DNA of 64,000 bases. It comes from Paenibacillus silvestris. Lineage in GTDB: Bacteria > Bacillota > Bacilli > Paenibacillales > NBRC-103111. Below the pieces are notes generated by a model. The model did no database searches, was not told where the DNA came from, and was given only the letters and a program-made list of their open reading frames with translations. The position numbers and the translations under genes were made by a program. Of this stretch, positions 19,158 to 27,773 are shown one piece after another. The first letter of the stretch is position 1. Every line of letters starts with the position of its first letter. Location of the stretch: the NCBI RefSeq assembly GCF_009882985.1, contig NZ_WTUZ01000021.1:1-64000 (forward strand), in the 5' to 3' direction.

Positions 19158-19341
19158 GTTGCACTTTATACAACATAATGATGTGGGTTGAGCGCGAATG
19201 CGGTCTTTCGTTGCACAATATACAACCATTTGCTGCGAAAAGGTGAGATATGAGCGGTTTAGTGCTCAAATGGTTGCACAAAGTACAACATAGAGTCGCA
19301 CAGAGGCCTAATTACAGGCAAAAGGTTGCACAAAGTACAAC
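19158..19341. repeat. Four dispersed copies of a 17-bp imperfect palindrome
   Basis: GTTGCACTTTATACAAC (19158), GTTGCACAATATACAAC (19210), GTTGCACAAAGTACAAC (19273 and 19325). The arms GTTGCAC and GTACAAC are near inverted repeats. Spacing is 52, 63 and 52 bp. Confidence 0.7.
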
Positions 19342-19739
19342 ATAGAATGTGATCGCTAAATGTAGTTGCTATATCTGTTTGCTCTAGATGTAGTTGCTAT
19401 ATGTGGTTGCTCTATATGCAGTTGATATCGCAATTTGATGTTAAGTGATAACAGGCGTTGCCAGACCGCGAAGATTGTTTTTCCTCGTGGGTGATGGAAC
19501 GAGTCGGCACTTTGGGCCGTGTACAAATGCTAGTTTTCGCTTCCGATCTCTGGCAAGATTCGGTTGCGGTAGGTCATTGGATCCGCTACTAATTCTTTTA
19601 TATATGACGTCATAAATAAAAATAAAATTTTTATAATACGCGTAATAGCCTCTTTTAATAAGAATACGCAAATATATATTGTGTATTAAATGAGCTTATG
19701 ATACATTTATGACATACTAAATGAGATGAGGGGATAGAG
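19342..19739. other. Gene-free stretch upstream of gapB
   Basis: 19350-19420 has several copies of ATGTAGTTGCTATAT-like text. After that I see no gene: the open frames here lack ribosome sites and recognisable sequence. The AT-rich part after 19590 probably holds the gapB promoter, but no clear -35/-10 pair with normal spacing can be assigned. Confidence 0.5.
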
Positions 19740-20789
19740 ATGCGAGTTGGACTCAGCGGTACTGGCAGAATAGGAAGGCTCGTCTTAAGAAAAGCTTTGA
19801 CTAGTTCGCAGCAGGATTTCCACATAGCAGTAATAAACTCAACTTGTCCCATTCATGTGTTAGCCCATTTGTTGAAGTACGATTCCGTGCACGGCACTTG
19901 GGATGCCGCAATCGAGGTTGCTTCAGATAACATGCTGAAAATTAACGAACATTTGATTCGCGTTATTTGCGAAAGAGAGCCAGATTTGCTGCCGTGGAGA
20001 GAATTAGGTGTTGAAATGGTTATTGATGCCACGGGGAAGTTTAACCATCGGCATGGAGCTGAGAGGCATTTATTCGCAGGTGCCAAGAAAGTTCTCATTA
20101 CGGCTCCAGGGACAAACATGGATCTGACGATGGTCATGGGGGTCAACGAAGGTAAATACGATCCATTGCAGCACCATTTGATTTCTGCGGCCTCTTGTAC
20201 AACAAACTGTGTAGCGCCGATCTTGCACCTTTTAGATCAGGCTTTTCAGGTCAAAATGGGATGGATGACAACGGTGCATGCGTTCACGAACGATCAGAAC
20301 CATCTAGACAATCCGCATAAAGATTTACGCCGTGCCCGATCTTGCACGAATGCCATTATTCCGACTTCAACGGGTGTAGGAAAAGCATTGGTTGATGTGC
20401 TGCCGCATCTCGCTGAACATCTGCAAGGTGTTTCGGTTCGTGTGCCGACACAAGATGTTTCACTGCTGGATCTTCAAGTAGTGGTTGGCCACAGCGTACA
20501 CATCGAAGAAGTAAAACTAGCCCTGAAACAGGCAGTGGCCGGACCCATGGGGGTCTTTGTAGACTACAATGAACTGCCTCTTGTATCTGCAGATTACATC
20601 GGTAATGAGAAATCCGCTATTATAGACGGTCTTACGATTATGACGAAGGATGATCAAATTAAGCTTTTGGCCTGGTATGACAATGAATGGGGCTACGCTA
20701 GCAGGGTTGTAGACGCAGTAGCCTATATCTCTCGTGCAGAAAGCACGCTAACAAAGGAGGGAATGTCATGTCTCATCCAATCCTTGTAA
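19740..20789 (+). CDS. gapB: Glyceraldehyde-3-phosphate dehydrogenase, GapB-like
   Basis: A full 349-aa phosphorylating GAPDH with the Rossmann motif (GTGRIGR), catalytic Cys153 in SAASCTTNC, and the conserved TNDQNHLDNPHKDLRRAR and WYDNEWGY motifs. The segment after the first beta-alpha unit reads VINSTCP and lacks the NAD-selecting Asp of glycolytic GapA, and REPDLLPWRELG resembles B. subtilis GapB, so a gluconeogenic, NADP-using enzyme is likely. A GAGGGG site precedes ATG 19740. Its 3' end overlaps the SR1P gene, followed at once by ppdK; all three look like one operon serving pyruvate-to-hexose flux. The NADP preference is inference. Confidence 0.9.
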   Translation: MRVGLSGTGRIGRLVLRKALTSSQQDFHIAVINSTCPIHVLAHLLKYDSVHGTWDAAIEVASDNMLKINEHLIRVICEREPDLLPWRELGVEMVIDATGKFNHRHGAERHLFAGAKKVLITAPGTNMDLTMVMGVNEGKYDPLQHHLISAASCTTNCVAPILHLLDQAFQVKMGWMTTVHAFTNDQNHLDNPHKDLRRARSCTNAIIPTSTGVGKALVDVLPHLAEHLQGVSVRVPTQDVSLLDLQVVVGHSVHIEEVKLALKQAVAGPMGVFVDYNELPLVSADYIGNEKSAIIDGLTIMTKDDQIKLLAWYDNEWGYASRVVDAVAYISRAESTLTKEGMSCLIQSL

Positions 20790-20953
20790 CAATGGAAACG
20801 GAGATAGCTGCGGGGCAAAATGACCTTGGTCTTATTATTTGTAAATCGTGTAATGAAGTACTCGCAACGCTGCCTACAGACGGTTACAAAAAGTTTTATG
20901 TGGTGTGCCAAGCATGCGCATGCAAAGAAAACAAGAAGGAGGCAGCAGAATGA
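20768..20953 (+). CDS. SR1P-family GapA-binding peptide
   Basis: 61 aa. Residues ~20-58 (LGLIICKSCNEVLATLP ... FYVVCQACACKE) match the pattern of B. subtilis SR1P, with CxxC at the start and a Cys pair at the end, suggesting a small zinc-binding fold. In B. subtilis, SR1P is encoded on the regulatory RNA SR1, binds GapA and promotes its association with RNase J1. Here the gene overlaps gapB by 22 bases in another frame, with AAAGGAGG seven bases before ATG 20768, and its stop overlaps the ppdK start (ATGA). The first ~18 residues are extra compared with the Bacillus peptide; ATG 20792 is an alternative start. Confidence 0.82.
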   Translation: MSHPILVTMETEIAAGQNDLGLIICKSCNEVLATLPTDGYKKFYVVCQACACKENKKEAAE

Positions 20954-23640
20954 CGACACAGAAACAGGTGATCCCCTTTCAAGAGGGAGATGCTTCAATG
21001 ATAGCTCATCTCGGTGGAAAGGGGGCCAATCTTGCGGAGATGACGCGTGCTGGCTTTCCCGTTCCTCCTGGCTTTACGATAACGACGGAAGCATGCTTAG
21101 CTTTTTTTGAAAAGGGGAATCGGCTTTCGGACGCACTGCTTGAGCAAATCGAAGAATCGCTGAATCAGTTAGAGAAACAGAAGGGTCAGACGTTTGGTGA
21201 TGCCGATCATCCGCTGCTTGTTTCTGTGCGTTCCGGCTCGGTAAGCTCGATGCCGGGTATGATGGATACCATATTGAACCTAGGTTTGAATGATAAAACA
21301 GTGCAAGGACTGGCGGCGCTTACAAACAACGAAAAGTTTGCCTACGACTGTTACCGGCGCTTATTGCAAATGTTTGGCAGCGTCGTACTTGGTATTGAGT
21401 CAAGTCATTTCGAGACCTTGCTGCATCGCTTGAAAGTGAATGGAGGCGTGCACCAGGATCAGGAGGTAACAGCTGACGGTTGGAAGGAGCTAATTGAGGC
21501 GTATAAGGCGTGTATTTTGAGCAAAACAGGTCGCCCCTTTCCGCAAAATGTTTACGAGCAGTTGAAGCTGGCGATTGAAGCTGTTTTCAAATCGTGGAAC
21601 AATGCTAGAGCTCAAATTTATCGTAAAATGAATCGAATTCCAGATGATCAGGGGACGGCTGTCAATGTTCAGAGCATGGTTTTTGGCAATATGGGTGGCA
21701 ATTGCGGGACTGGTGTTGTGTTTACGAGAAATCCATCAACGGGAGAGAACACGTTCTTTGGTGAATATTTAATTAATGCACAAGGGGAAGATGTGGTCGC
21801 TGGGATCCGAACTCCGCTGGCCATTGCTGCGCTTCAGGAGGAAATGCCCGCTATTTATGAGCAGCTGTTAGACGCCTCCAAACAGCTTGAGAAGCATTAC
21901 AGGGATATGCAGGACATCGAATTTACGGTGGAAAATAATAAGTTGTACCTGCTTCAAACGCGAAGCGGGAAAAGAAATGCCCAAGCTGCGCTGAAGATTG
22001 TTGTTGATTTGGTTCATGAAGGCGTATTGACAAAGCAGGATGCTGTCAGCCGAATTGAAGTGCTGCATCTGGATCAACTGCTCCATAGAGGGATTGACGA
22101 AGCATCTGTTAGCGAGGTGTTGGCGCAGGGACTTCCTGCTTCACCTGGCGCTGCGGTTGGACAGCTTGTTTTTGATGCTGATACAGCGGAAGAATGGGTG
22201 AAGGCCGGCAGGACAGTCATTCTCGCCAGAACGGAAACAACACCGGAGGATATTCATGGCGTTATCGCTGCTGAGGGCGTTCTTACAAGCCGGGGCGGGA
22301 TGACGAGTCATGCGGCAGTAGTCGCTAGAGGGATGGGGAAGCCTTGCGTGTGCGGCTGTGAGGAGATTCGAATCGAGGCAGAAGAGAAGCGCATGTTTGC
22401 GCAGAGCAGGCTCCTCGAAGAAGGGGAATGGATCACATTGGATGGGGCAACGGGTCGCGTCATTACGGGGGCCATGCCCTTACTTGAAGCGCGAATGACG
22501 GATGAACTGCTCGTTGTTCTGAAGTGGGCGGATGAGATTCGGACGCTGAAGGTGTTCGCGAATGCGGATAATCCGCACGATGCCGGTATCGCAAGAGGGC
22601 TTGGGGCAGAAGGCATTGGGTTATGCCGTACGGAGCATATGTTTTTCTCTCCGGCTCGTCTGCCTGTCGTTCAGCGTATGATCCTTGCTGAAGACAAGGA
22701 AGAGCGCATGAAGGCGCTAGCCCAGCTGCTACCCATGCAGCAGTCTGATTTCGAGGGGATTTTTGAGCAGATGGAAGGCTTCCCGGTAACGATTCGCCTG
22801 CTTGATCCACCGCTGCATGAGTTTCTGCCTAACCTTGATGATTTGCAGAAAAGGTATGCCCAGCTGACGTATGAACGTGAAAGTGAAGGTTCTATCAAGG
22901 AAAAAGCTGAGGTCGCAAGCATGCTCCGTAAAGTGCAAGCGCTGCATGAAGCGAACCCCATGCTGGGACAGCGGGGCTGCCGACTAGGAATCGTGTATCC
23001 AGAGATTTACGATATGCAGATTGAGGCCATTTTCCGCGCAGCTGCCAAATGTATTGACGCAGGTGTCCAGGTGCATCCCGAAATCATGATTCCGCTTGTC
23101 GGCCATGTAAGCGAACTGAAGATTCTAAGAGAACTCGTTGACTTCGTTGCGCAGCAGGTGCTGGGGAAAGACAAATTACGCGAATGTCCTTACAAAGTAG
23201 GGACGATGATTGAGGTGCCGCGAGCCGCTTTAACGGCAGGTCAGATCGCAGCACACGCCGATTTCTTCTCATTCGGCACGAATGATTTGACGCAGATGAC
23301 GTTTGGCTACAGCCGTGATGATGCGGAAGGGAAGTTTCTGACCCATTATGTCAATCACAAGCTGCTGCCGCATAATCCGTTTCAGGTGCTCGACACCGAA
23401 GGCGTCGGTCAATTAATTGAACTAGCGGTGAATGCAGGCCGTCTAGTGAAGCCGTCGTTAAAAACAGGCATTTGCGGGGAGCATGGCGGAGACAGGGAGT
23501 CGATATTTTTCTGTCATCGGATCGGATTAGATTATGTCAGCTGCTCGCCGTACCGAATTCCTTTAGCTCGGATAGCCGCTGCGCAGGCGTTTCTTTTGTA
23601 TGGCGAGTCTGGAGCAAGTGGTGTCGCTAAAGCGATATGA
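20950..23640 (+). CDS. ppdK: Pyruvate, phosphate dikinase
   Basis: 896 aa, the normal length. N-terminal ATP-grasp nucleotide-binding region, central phospho-histidine domain (SRGGMTSHAAVVARGMGKPC, with the catalytic His in TSHAA), and C-terminal PEP/pyruvate barrel ending with GICGEHGGD. It interconverts pyruvate + ATP + Pi and PEP + AMP + PPi in the cytoplasm. AAGGAGG precedes ATG 20950; the frame is open back to 20905 inside the SR1P gene, but that start is less likely. Position behind gapB and SR1P suggests a role in making PEP for gluconeogenesis. No PPDK regulatory-protein gene is adjacent. Confidence 0.95.
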   Translation: MTTQKQVIPFQEGDASMIAHLGGKGANLAEMTRAGFPVPPGFTITTEACLAFFEKGNRLSDALLEQIEESLNQLEKQKGQTFGDADHPLLVSVRSGSVSSMPGMMDTILNLGLNDKTVQGLAALTNNEKFAYDCYRRLLQMFGSVVLGIESSHFETLLHRLKVNGGVHQDQEVTADGWKELIEAYKACILSKTGRPFPQNVYEQLKLAIEAVFKSWNNARAQIYRKMNRIPDDQGTAVNVQSMVFGNMGGNCGTGVVFTRNPSTGENTFFGEYLINAQGEDVVAGIRTPLAIAALQEEMPAIYEQLLDASKQLEKHYRDMQDIEFTVENNKLYLLQTRSGKRNAQAALKIVVDLVHEGVLTKQDAVSRIEVLHLDQLLHRGIDEASVSEVLAQGLPASPGAAVGQLVFDADTAEEWVKAGRTVILARTETTPEDIHGVIAAEGVLTSRGGMTSHAAVVARGMGKPCVCGCEEIRIEAEEKRMFAQSRLLEEGEWITLDGATGRVITGAMPLLEARMTDELLVVLKWADEIRTLKVFANADNPHDAGIARGLGAEGIGLCRTEHMFFSPARLPVVQRMILAEDKEERMKALAQLLPMQQSDFEGIFEQMEGFPVTIRLLDPPLHEFLPNLDDLQKRYAQLTYERESEGSIKEKAEVASMLRKVQALHEANPMLGQRGCRLGIVYPEIYDMQIEAIFRAAAKCIDAGVQVHPEIMIPLVGHVSELKILRELVDFVAQQVLGKDKLRECPYKVGTMIEVPRAALTAGQIAAHADFFSFGTNDLTQMTFGYSRDDAEGKFLTHYVNHKLLPHNPFQVLDTEGVGQLIELAVNAGRLVKPSLKTGICGEHGGDRESIFFCHRIGLDYVSCSPYRIPLARIAAAQAFLLYGESGASGVAKAI

Positions 23641-23675
23641 CCTAGATGGGGATTACCTAGCAGACAAACAAAAAA

Positions 23676-23720
23676 AGACCATCCTTCGTAGATAAATCTA
23701 CTTGGGATGGTCTCTTTTTT
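23676..23720. terminator. Bidirectional terminator between ppdK and the convergent gene
   Basis: AGACCATCC and GGATGGTCT pair, with a second inner pair GTAG/CTAC, flanked by A6 on the left and T6 on the right, so it can serve both strands. Confidence 0.85.
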
Positions 23721-23728
23721 ATTACTTA

Positions 23729-24196
23729 CTAGAGTTTAATTTGTTTCAATAAGTTTGCGATTGTGTCTTGGTTCAAGTTTAATGCGCTCATTTGACCAAG
23801 CAGAATAGCTTGAATTTGAGAAGCAAGTCCGCGAAGTGCTGCTAAGTTTGCTGTAATCGATTCTGGTGTTGGGTTTGTTACATTAATTTGTGCTACAAAT
23901 TGACGAACGGCTTCAAGTACTGCGGGAATGGATGCTCCGGAAAGAACGTTTGTACCAGCAATACTTTTGAATTGATCAAGAAAGTTTTGTACTTCTGTCA
24001 TCGTGCCTTCACCTAAGTTCAATTTGCCAAGTTCGGCTTGAAGCTGGCTAAGCCATTGGGAGCTTGGGCTATCCATGTTTGCGTCCATAGCGGCTTGGAC
24101 TTCGCCAAGTTTTTGTAATACAGCGCCAACAGGACCTTCTGTTACTCCACCTGGAAGCTGTTTAAGCATCTCTTCAAGTTTTTCTAAAAGACTCAT
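23729..24196 (-). CDS. Uncharacterised helical protein
   Basis: 155 aa, not recognised. It has no signal peptide, membrane span or cysteine. Regular heptad-like Leu/Ile spacing (LLEKLEEMLKQL at the start; IQAILLGQMSALNL and TIANLLKQIKL at the end) and abundant Gln, Ala and Asn suggest amphipathic helices, perhaps a small helical bundle or phasin-like coat protein. GAGGAGGG stands well before the start, so it is probably real. It lies between ppdK and the CDP-sugar locus and is transcribed divergently from rfbG; a link to spore or surface material is only a guess. Confidence 0.6.
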   Translation of the reverse strand: MSLLEKLEEMLKQLPGGVTEGPVGAVLQKLGEVQAAMDANMDSPSSQWLSQLQAELGKLNLGEGTMTEVQNFLDQFKSIAGTNVLSGASIPAVLEAVRQFVAQINVTNPTPESITANLAALRGLASQIQAILLGQMSALNLNQDTIANLLKQIKL

Positions 24197-24398
24197 CTGC
24201 TATCCCTCCTCTCTAGTATCTATCGTATGTAAGTAAATGCAGATGTGATTGGATGATAGCTTATTATTTTTATTTTCATAGACTAGATTTTTGCCTCTTT
24301 CGGGTTTGCTCTAGTAAACATACGATATTTTGATATGAAAAACATTCACTAGAATCTGTTTCTCTATCAAGATGACCGAATTGAGAGGAGGGACAAAC

Positions 24399-25514
24399 AT
24401 GCCAGATAACCGGATTCGGATTAACGCCGATTTCTGGAAAGGCAAGAACGTATTTGTCACAGGTCATACAGGGTTCAAAGGAACTTGGTTAAGCTTATGG
24501 CTGCAAGGCATGGGAGCTAACGTGACCGGATATTCCTTACAGCCGCCGACGGAACCGAGTTTGTTTGAGCTTTGCCGAATGAAGGAAATGGTAACGTCTT
24601 ACATCGCTGATATTCGCGACATGCCGTCATTAACTGAAGCCATCATAGAAGCAGCTCCGGACATCGTGTTTCATTTGGCAGCTCAACCTCTGGTTCGAGC
24701 TTCTTATTTAAATCCCATAGAAACCTATGAGATTAATACGATGGGAACGATTAATTTGCTAGAGGCTGTACGTCAAGCTAAGAAAAGCAGTGTGCCAATC
24801 CAAGCCGTCATCCATGTTTCAACAGATAAGGTATACTCGCAATTGGATGAGGAGAGAGGGTACCGTGAAACAGATCGTTTGGGCGGGGGCGATCCCTACT
24901 CGAACAGCAAAGCTTTAACGGAGTTGATTGTAACCAGCTATCGACAAATTTATGAAAAGGAAGAAAGCGAGTGGAGCGAACCTGTTGCGCTTGCATCGGT
25001 GAGAGCCGGCAACGTGATTGGCGGTGGAGATTGGGCCGAAGATCGGCTGATTCCCGATTGCTTCAAGGCTATTCTTCAAGGGAAGCCGGTTAAGCTCAGA
25101 TATCCGCAAGCGGTTCGTCCTTGGCAGCATGTGCTTGAGCCTCTGCATGGTTACTTACTGCTGGCACAACACATTTATGAAGACAAGCAATATGCTGAGG
25201 CGTGGAATTTTGGCCCCAATGAGGAAGATACGATTTCAGTGGAGCAAGTAGTGAGCAGCTTATGCAGCAAATGGGGAGATCAGGCCGCCTATCAGATCGA
25301 TTCAGATGAGCATCCGCATGAGGCGCATGTATTGCGATTAGATTGCACGAAATCCCGTACTTTACTAGGATGGTCACCTCGCTGGAATCTCGATATGGCG
25401 ATTTCCAAATCGATTGAATGGGTCAAAACCTACGACCAACTCGGAGACTGCAGGGAGCTTTGCAACAAACAAATACAGGAATATGTAGAGGGAAGTGAAT
25501 CTCATGATCATTAA
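24399..25514 (+). CDS. rfbG: CDP-glucose 4,6-dehydratase
   Basis: 371-aa extended short-chain dehydrogenase: NAD motif GHTGFKGTWL near residue 23, active-site DPYSNSKALTE (YxxxK) and the STDKVYS motif. Together with FKGTWLSLWL and WQHVLEPLHGYL these are diagnostic of RfbG/YfnG enzymes, converting CDP-glucose to CDP-4-keto-6-deoxyglucose. ATG 24399 follows GAGGAGG; the nine earlier codons overlap that site. Its substrate is made by RfbF, encoded on the other strand at 30146-30916. The next gene overlaps its 3' end by 11 bases. Confidence 0.93.
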   Translation: MPDNRIRINADFWKGKNVFVTGHTGFKGTWLSLWLQGMGANVTGYSLQPPTEPSLFELCRMKEMVTSYIADIRDMPSLTEAIIEAAPDIVFHLAAQPLVRASYLNPIETYEINTMGTINLLEAVRQAKKSSVPIQAVIHVSTDKVYSQLDEERGYRETDRLGGGDPYSNSKALTELIVTSYRQIYEKEESEWSEPVALASVRAGNVIGGGDWAEDRLIPDCFKAILQGKPVKLRYPQAVRPWQHVLEPLHGYLLLAQHIYEDKQYAEAWNFGPNEEDTISVEQVVSSLCSKWGDQAAYQIDSDEHPHEAHVLRLDCTKSRTLLGWSPRWNLDMAISKSIEWVKTYDQLGDCRELCNKQIQEYVEGSESHDH

Positions 25515-26049
25515 ACCCGGTAATCTCCAGGGCATTTATGACATCACATTAGCTCCCAATACCGATCATCGGGGTTATTTTACCCGACTGTATGATGTAA
25601 ATATCATGAGGGCGCATGGCCTTCACCGCAATTGGGTGCAAGAAAATCGCTCTTTTTCCAAACAGAAAGGTACGATTCGGGGGCTTCATTTTCAACGTGA
25701 ACCTCATGCAGAAACCAAACTTATATGGGTCAGCAGAGGAGCGATCTTAGATGTGTTTGTAGATGTACGCCAAGACTCCCCGACCTTTGGCTGCTATGAA
25801 AGCAGGGTGCTCACAGAGGAGAATTATGCAATGGTTTATATTTCTCCCGGTTTCGCGCATGGTTTTTGTACCTTAACGGACAATTGCGAGGTTGTTTATA
25901 AGGTAGACAATGTTTATTCACCAGCGCATGAAGGCGGGATTATATGGAATGATGCTTCCCTTCAAATTCCATGGCCCGTCGATCAGCCGATTATTTCGGC
26001 TAAGGATCAGGTGCTTCAATCGTTAGATACATTGAAAAGGAGAGATTGA
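25504..26049 (+). CDS. dTDP/CDP-4-keto-6-deoxysugar 3,5-epimerase-like protein (RmlC family)
   Basis: About 181 aa, RmlC-type cupin: TDHRGYFTRLYD, TIRGLHFQREPHAETKL with the catalytic His after RGL, and SPGFAHGFCTL. These fit dTDP-4-dehydrorhamnose 3,5-epimerase relatives. As it follows rfbG, the substrate is more likely the CDP-linked 4-keto sugar than dTDP-rhamnose precursor. ATG 25504 is preferred to GTG 25495 because of AGAGGGA spacing. It is coupled to rfbG and followed one base later by a glycosyltransferase. Confidence 0.87.
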   Translation: MIIKPGNLQGIYDITLAPNTDHRGYFTRLYDVNIMRAHGLHRNWVQENRSFSKQKGTIRGLHFQREPHAETKLIWVSRGAILDVFVDVRQDSPTFGCYESRVLTEENYAMVYISPGFAHGFCTLTDNCEVVYKVDNVYSPAHEGGIIWNDASLQIPWPVDQPIISAKDQVLQSLDTLKRRD

Positions 26050-26050
26050 G

Positions 26051-27061
26051 ATGAATCCACTTGTTAGTATTCTAATACCAACCTACAACAGGCCTCATTA
26101 TTTCGAACAAGCGCTGCAGAGTGCATTTAACCAGACGTATGACAATATTGAAATTATCGTTAGCGATAACAGTGACAACGATTTGACGGAGTTAGTCGTC
26201 CAGAAATATCAAATGATGCCAGGCGGAACAAAGATCAAATATTACAAAAACCCTCAAAACTTGGGTCCAATCGGGAATCAGCAGCAGAGCTTAAATTTAG
26301 CAAATGGTGAGTTTATTAATTATCTTATGGACGATGACTTGTTTCACCTGCAAAAAATAGAAAAAATGATGGCTTACTTAATCCAGTATCCCGATGTCAC
26401 GATGGTCACATCGCAGCGAAGAGTGATTAACGCTGCAGGCCGTCAGCTGTATGTTCCGCCATTTGGAACGTTTAAACAATTGTACATGAAAGATACGATT
26501 GTCGACGGCCGAGTGCTGACAAAGAGGATACTTGAAGACCGAATTAATTATTTGGGCGAGCCGACAACGGTTCTGTTTCGAAGAAAAGCTCTGACGGAGC
26601 CCTTTGGCGTATTGCTGGGCAGACAGGCCTATTTTGCTGTGGACATGGCGAGTTGGCTAAGTTTGTTAAGTAAAGGGAAAGGCGTCTACATGGTTCAGCC
26701 GCTAAGCTACTTGCGGTACCACACGGAGCAGCTGTCGCAGCACGAGATGGCCAAAGAAGTTGCCCTAATGGATGTCGAAACATTTAAATTTTTTGCTCTC
26801 AACCAAGGCTATGCGACACCGGAACAGATCAAAGAACTTGAGAAACAGCTAGGGAAGAAAAAACCGTCTAACAATCAGAAGACGAACCAGCAGACACTTG
26901 AGCAAATTAATCAGAAACTGCTTGAAGGTCCGAACAAGAAAACGAGCCAAAAGTCGATTCAAAAGCCAATTCAAAAACCAAATCAGTCATTCAATCCTAC
27001 AGAACTTCAAAAAACTATCAATAAATTGATCAAACAAACGAATGTGAAAAAGAAAGGGTGA
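26051..27061 (+). CDS. Family 2 glycosyltransferase with Gln/Asn/Lys-rich tail
   Basis: Residues ~1-220 are a GT-A fold: PLVSILIPTYNRP, IVSDNSDNDLTE and the metal/nucleotide site YLMDDDLF. The last ~65 residues are low-complexity and basic (repeats of QKPIQKPNQ type, ending KKKG), probably unfolded and able to touch acidic polymer or nucleic acid. It is about half identical by eye to the GT2 at 29081-30100 on the opposite strand, but that one has a different tail. It likely transfers the CDP-sugar made by this locus; the acceptor is unknown. Confidence 0.85.
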   Translation: MNPLVSILIPTYNRPHYFEQALQSAFNQTYDNIEIIVSDNSDNDLTELVVQKYQMMPGGTKIKYYKNPQNLGPIGNQQQSLNLANGEFINYLMDDDLFHLQKIEKMMAYLIQYPDVTMVTSQRRVINAAGRQLYVPPFGTFKQLYMKDTIVDGRVLTKRILEDRINYLGEPTTVLFRRKALTEPFGVLLGRQAYFAVDMASWLSLLSKGKGVYMVQPLSYLRYHTEQLSQHEMAKEVALMDVETFKFFALNQGYATPEQIKELEKQLGKKKPSNNQKTNQQTLEQINQKLLEGPNKKTSQKSIQKPIQKPNQSFNPTELQKTINKLIKQTNVKKKG

Positions 27062-27065
27062 ATCT

Positions 27066-27773
27066 TTGGTGAAATCGATTCTGCGGGAATATAAACAAGC
27101 GCGAAGCGAGCAAATCTCGTCGTATTGTTTGCCCATCATCGTCGATGGCAAGGTGCTCGGTCAACTTAAGCCGCTAACGATAGATTCCATCGAGAATGAA
27201 GAAGTCATCAAATCGCTAATGGAATGGAGACTTGCCGCCGGCCAGTGGTTTGCCACACAATTCCCAGCGAATGAGGAAGGTACAAGGGCATGGGCACAAC
27301 ATCAGATTCTTGAAGTAGATGACCGGATATTATTTATTTTAGAGGATGAGGAGCAGACGCCAATCGGCCAGATTGGTTTAATGCACTATGATGAAGTGGC
27401 CCATACTTGCGAATATGATAATTTGCTAAGAGGCCGCAAAGGTCGTTATGGCAATATTGTTTTGCATGCACTGCTGACTTTAGGGGCATGGAGTTTACGC
27501 GAGTTAGGCTTACAGAAAGGGTACTTGAATGTGCTTTCGGATAATGCCCGCGCGATTCATATTTATGAGACTCTAGGAGCTGTGGAAGTGGAGCGGACAC
27601 CACTGCGCAAAGAAGTTGTAGGCGATGTCATTCGCTGGGTAGCCGCTGAGGGTCAACTGACAGGTGAGCCTGAACGGGAAATGGTTACTATGGTGGTTAC
27701 CCGGGCAGCCTTTGTGAGCAGATTCGGCCAAATGATTGAACTCGAAAATGGGGAGGGGAAATCGTGGACATAA
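27066..27773 (+). CDS. GNAT-family N-acetyltransferase, likely sugar-modifying
   Basis: 235 aa. Central GNAT fold with LEDEEQTPIGQIGLMHYD, the acetyl-CoA stretch RGRKGRYGNIVLHALLTLG and NVLSDNARAIHIYETLGAVE. TTG 27066 or GTG 27069 is the start, after GAAAGGG. It overlaps the following DegT aminotransferase gene by ten bases. An enzyme that N-acylates the amino sugar formed by that aminotransferase is the natural reading, as in biosynthesis of N-acylated dideoxyamino sugars. Confidence 0.82.
   Translation: MVKSILREYKQARSEQISSYCLPIIVDGKVLGQLKPLTIDSIENEEVIKSLMEWRLAAGQWFATQFPANEEGTRAWAQHQILEVDDRILFILEDEEQTPIGQIGLMHYDEVAHTCEYDNLLRGRKGRYGNIVLHALLTLGAWSLRELGLQKGYLNVLSDNARAIHIYETLGAVEVERTPLRKEVVGDVIRWVAAEGQLTGEPEREMVTMVVTRAAFVSRFGQMIELENGEGKSWT

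Noticed and set aside
18826-19281. 151-residue minus-strand frame rich in Ser, His, Pro and Thr
   Set aside because: It exists only because the 37-bp tandem repeat has no stop in that frame; the protein repeat follows the DNA repeat and there is no ribosome site.
19441-19671. 76-residue minus-strand frame before gapB
   Set aside because: No ribosome site or family resemblance; the composition is that of random AT-rich DNA joined to a GC-richer piece. A decayed gene is possible but cannot be shown.
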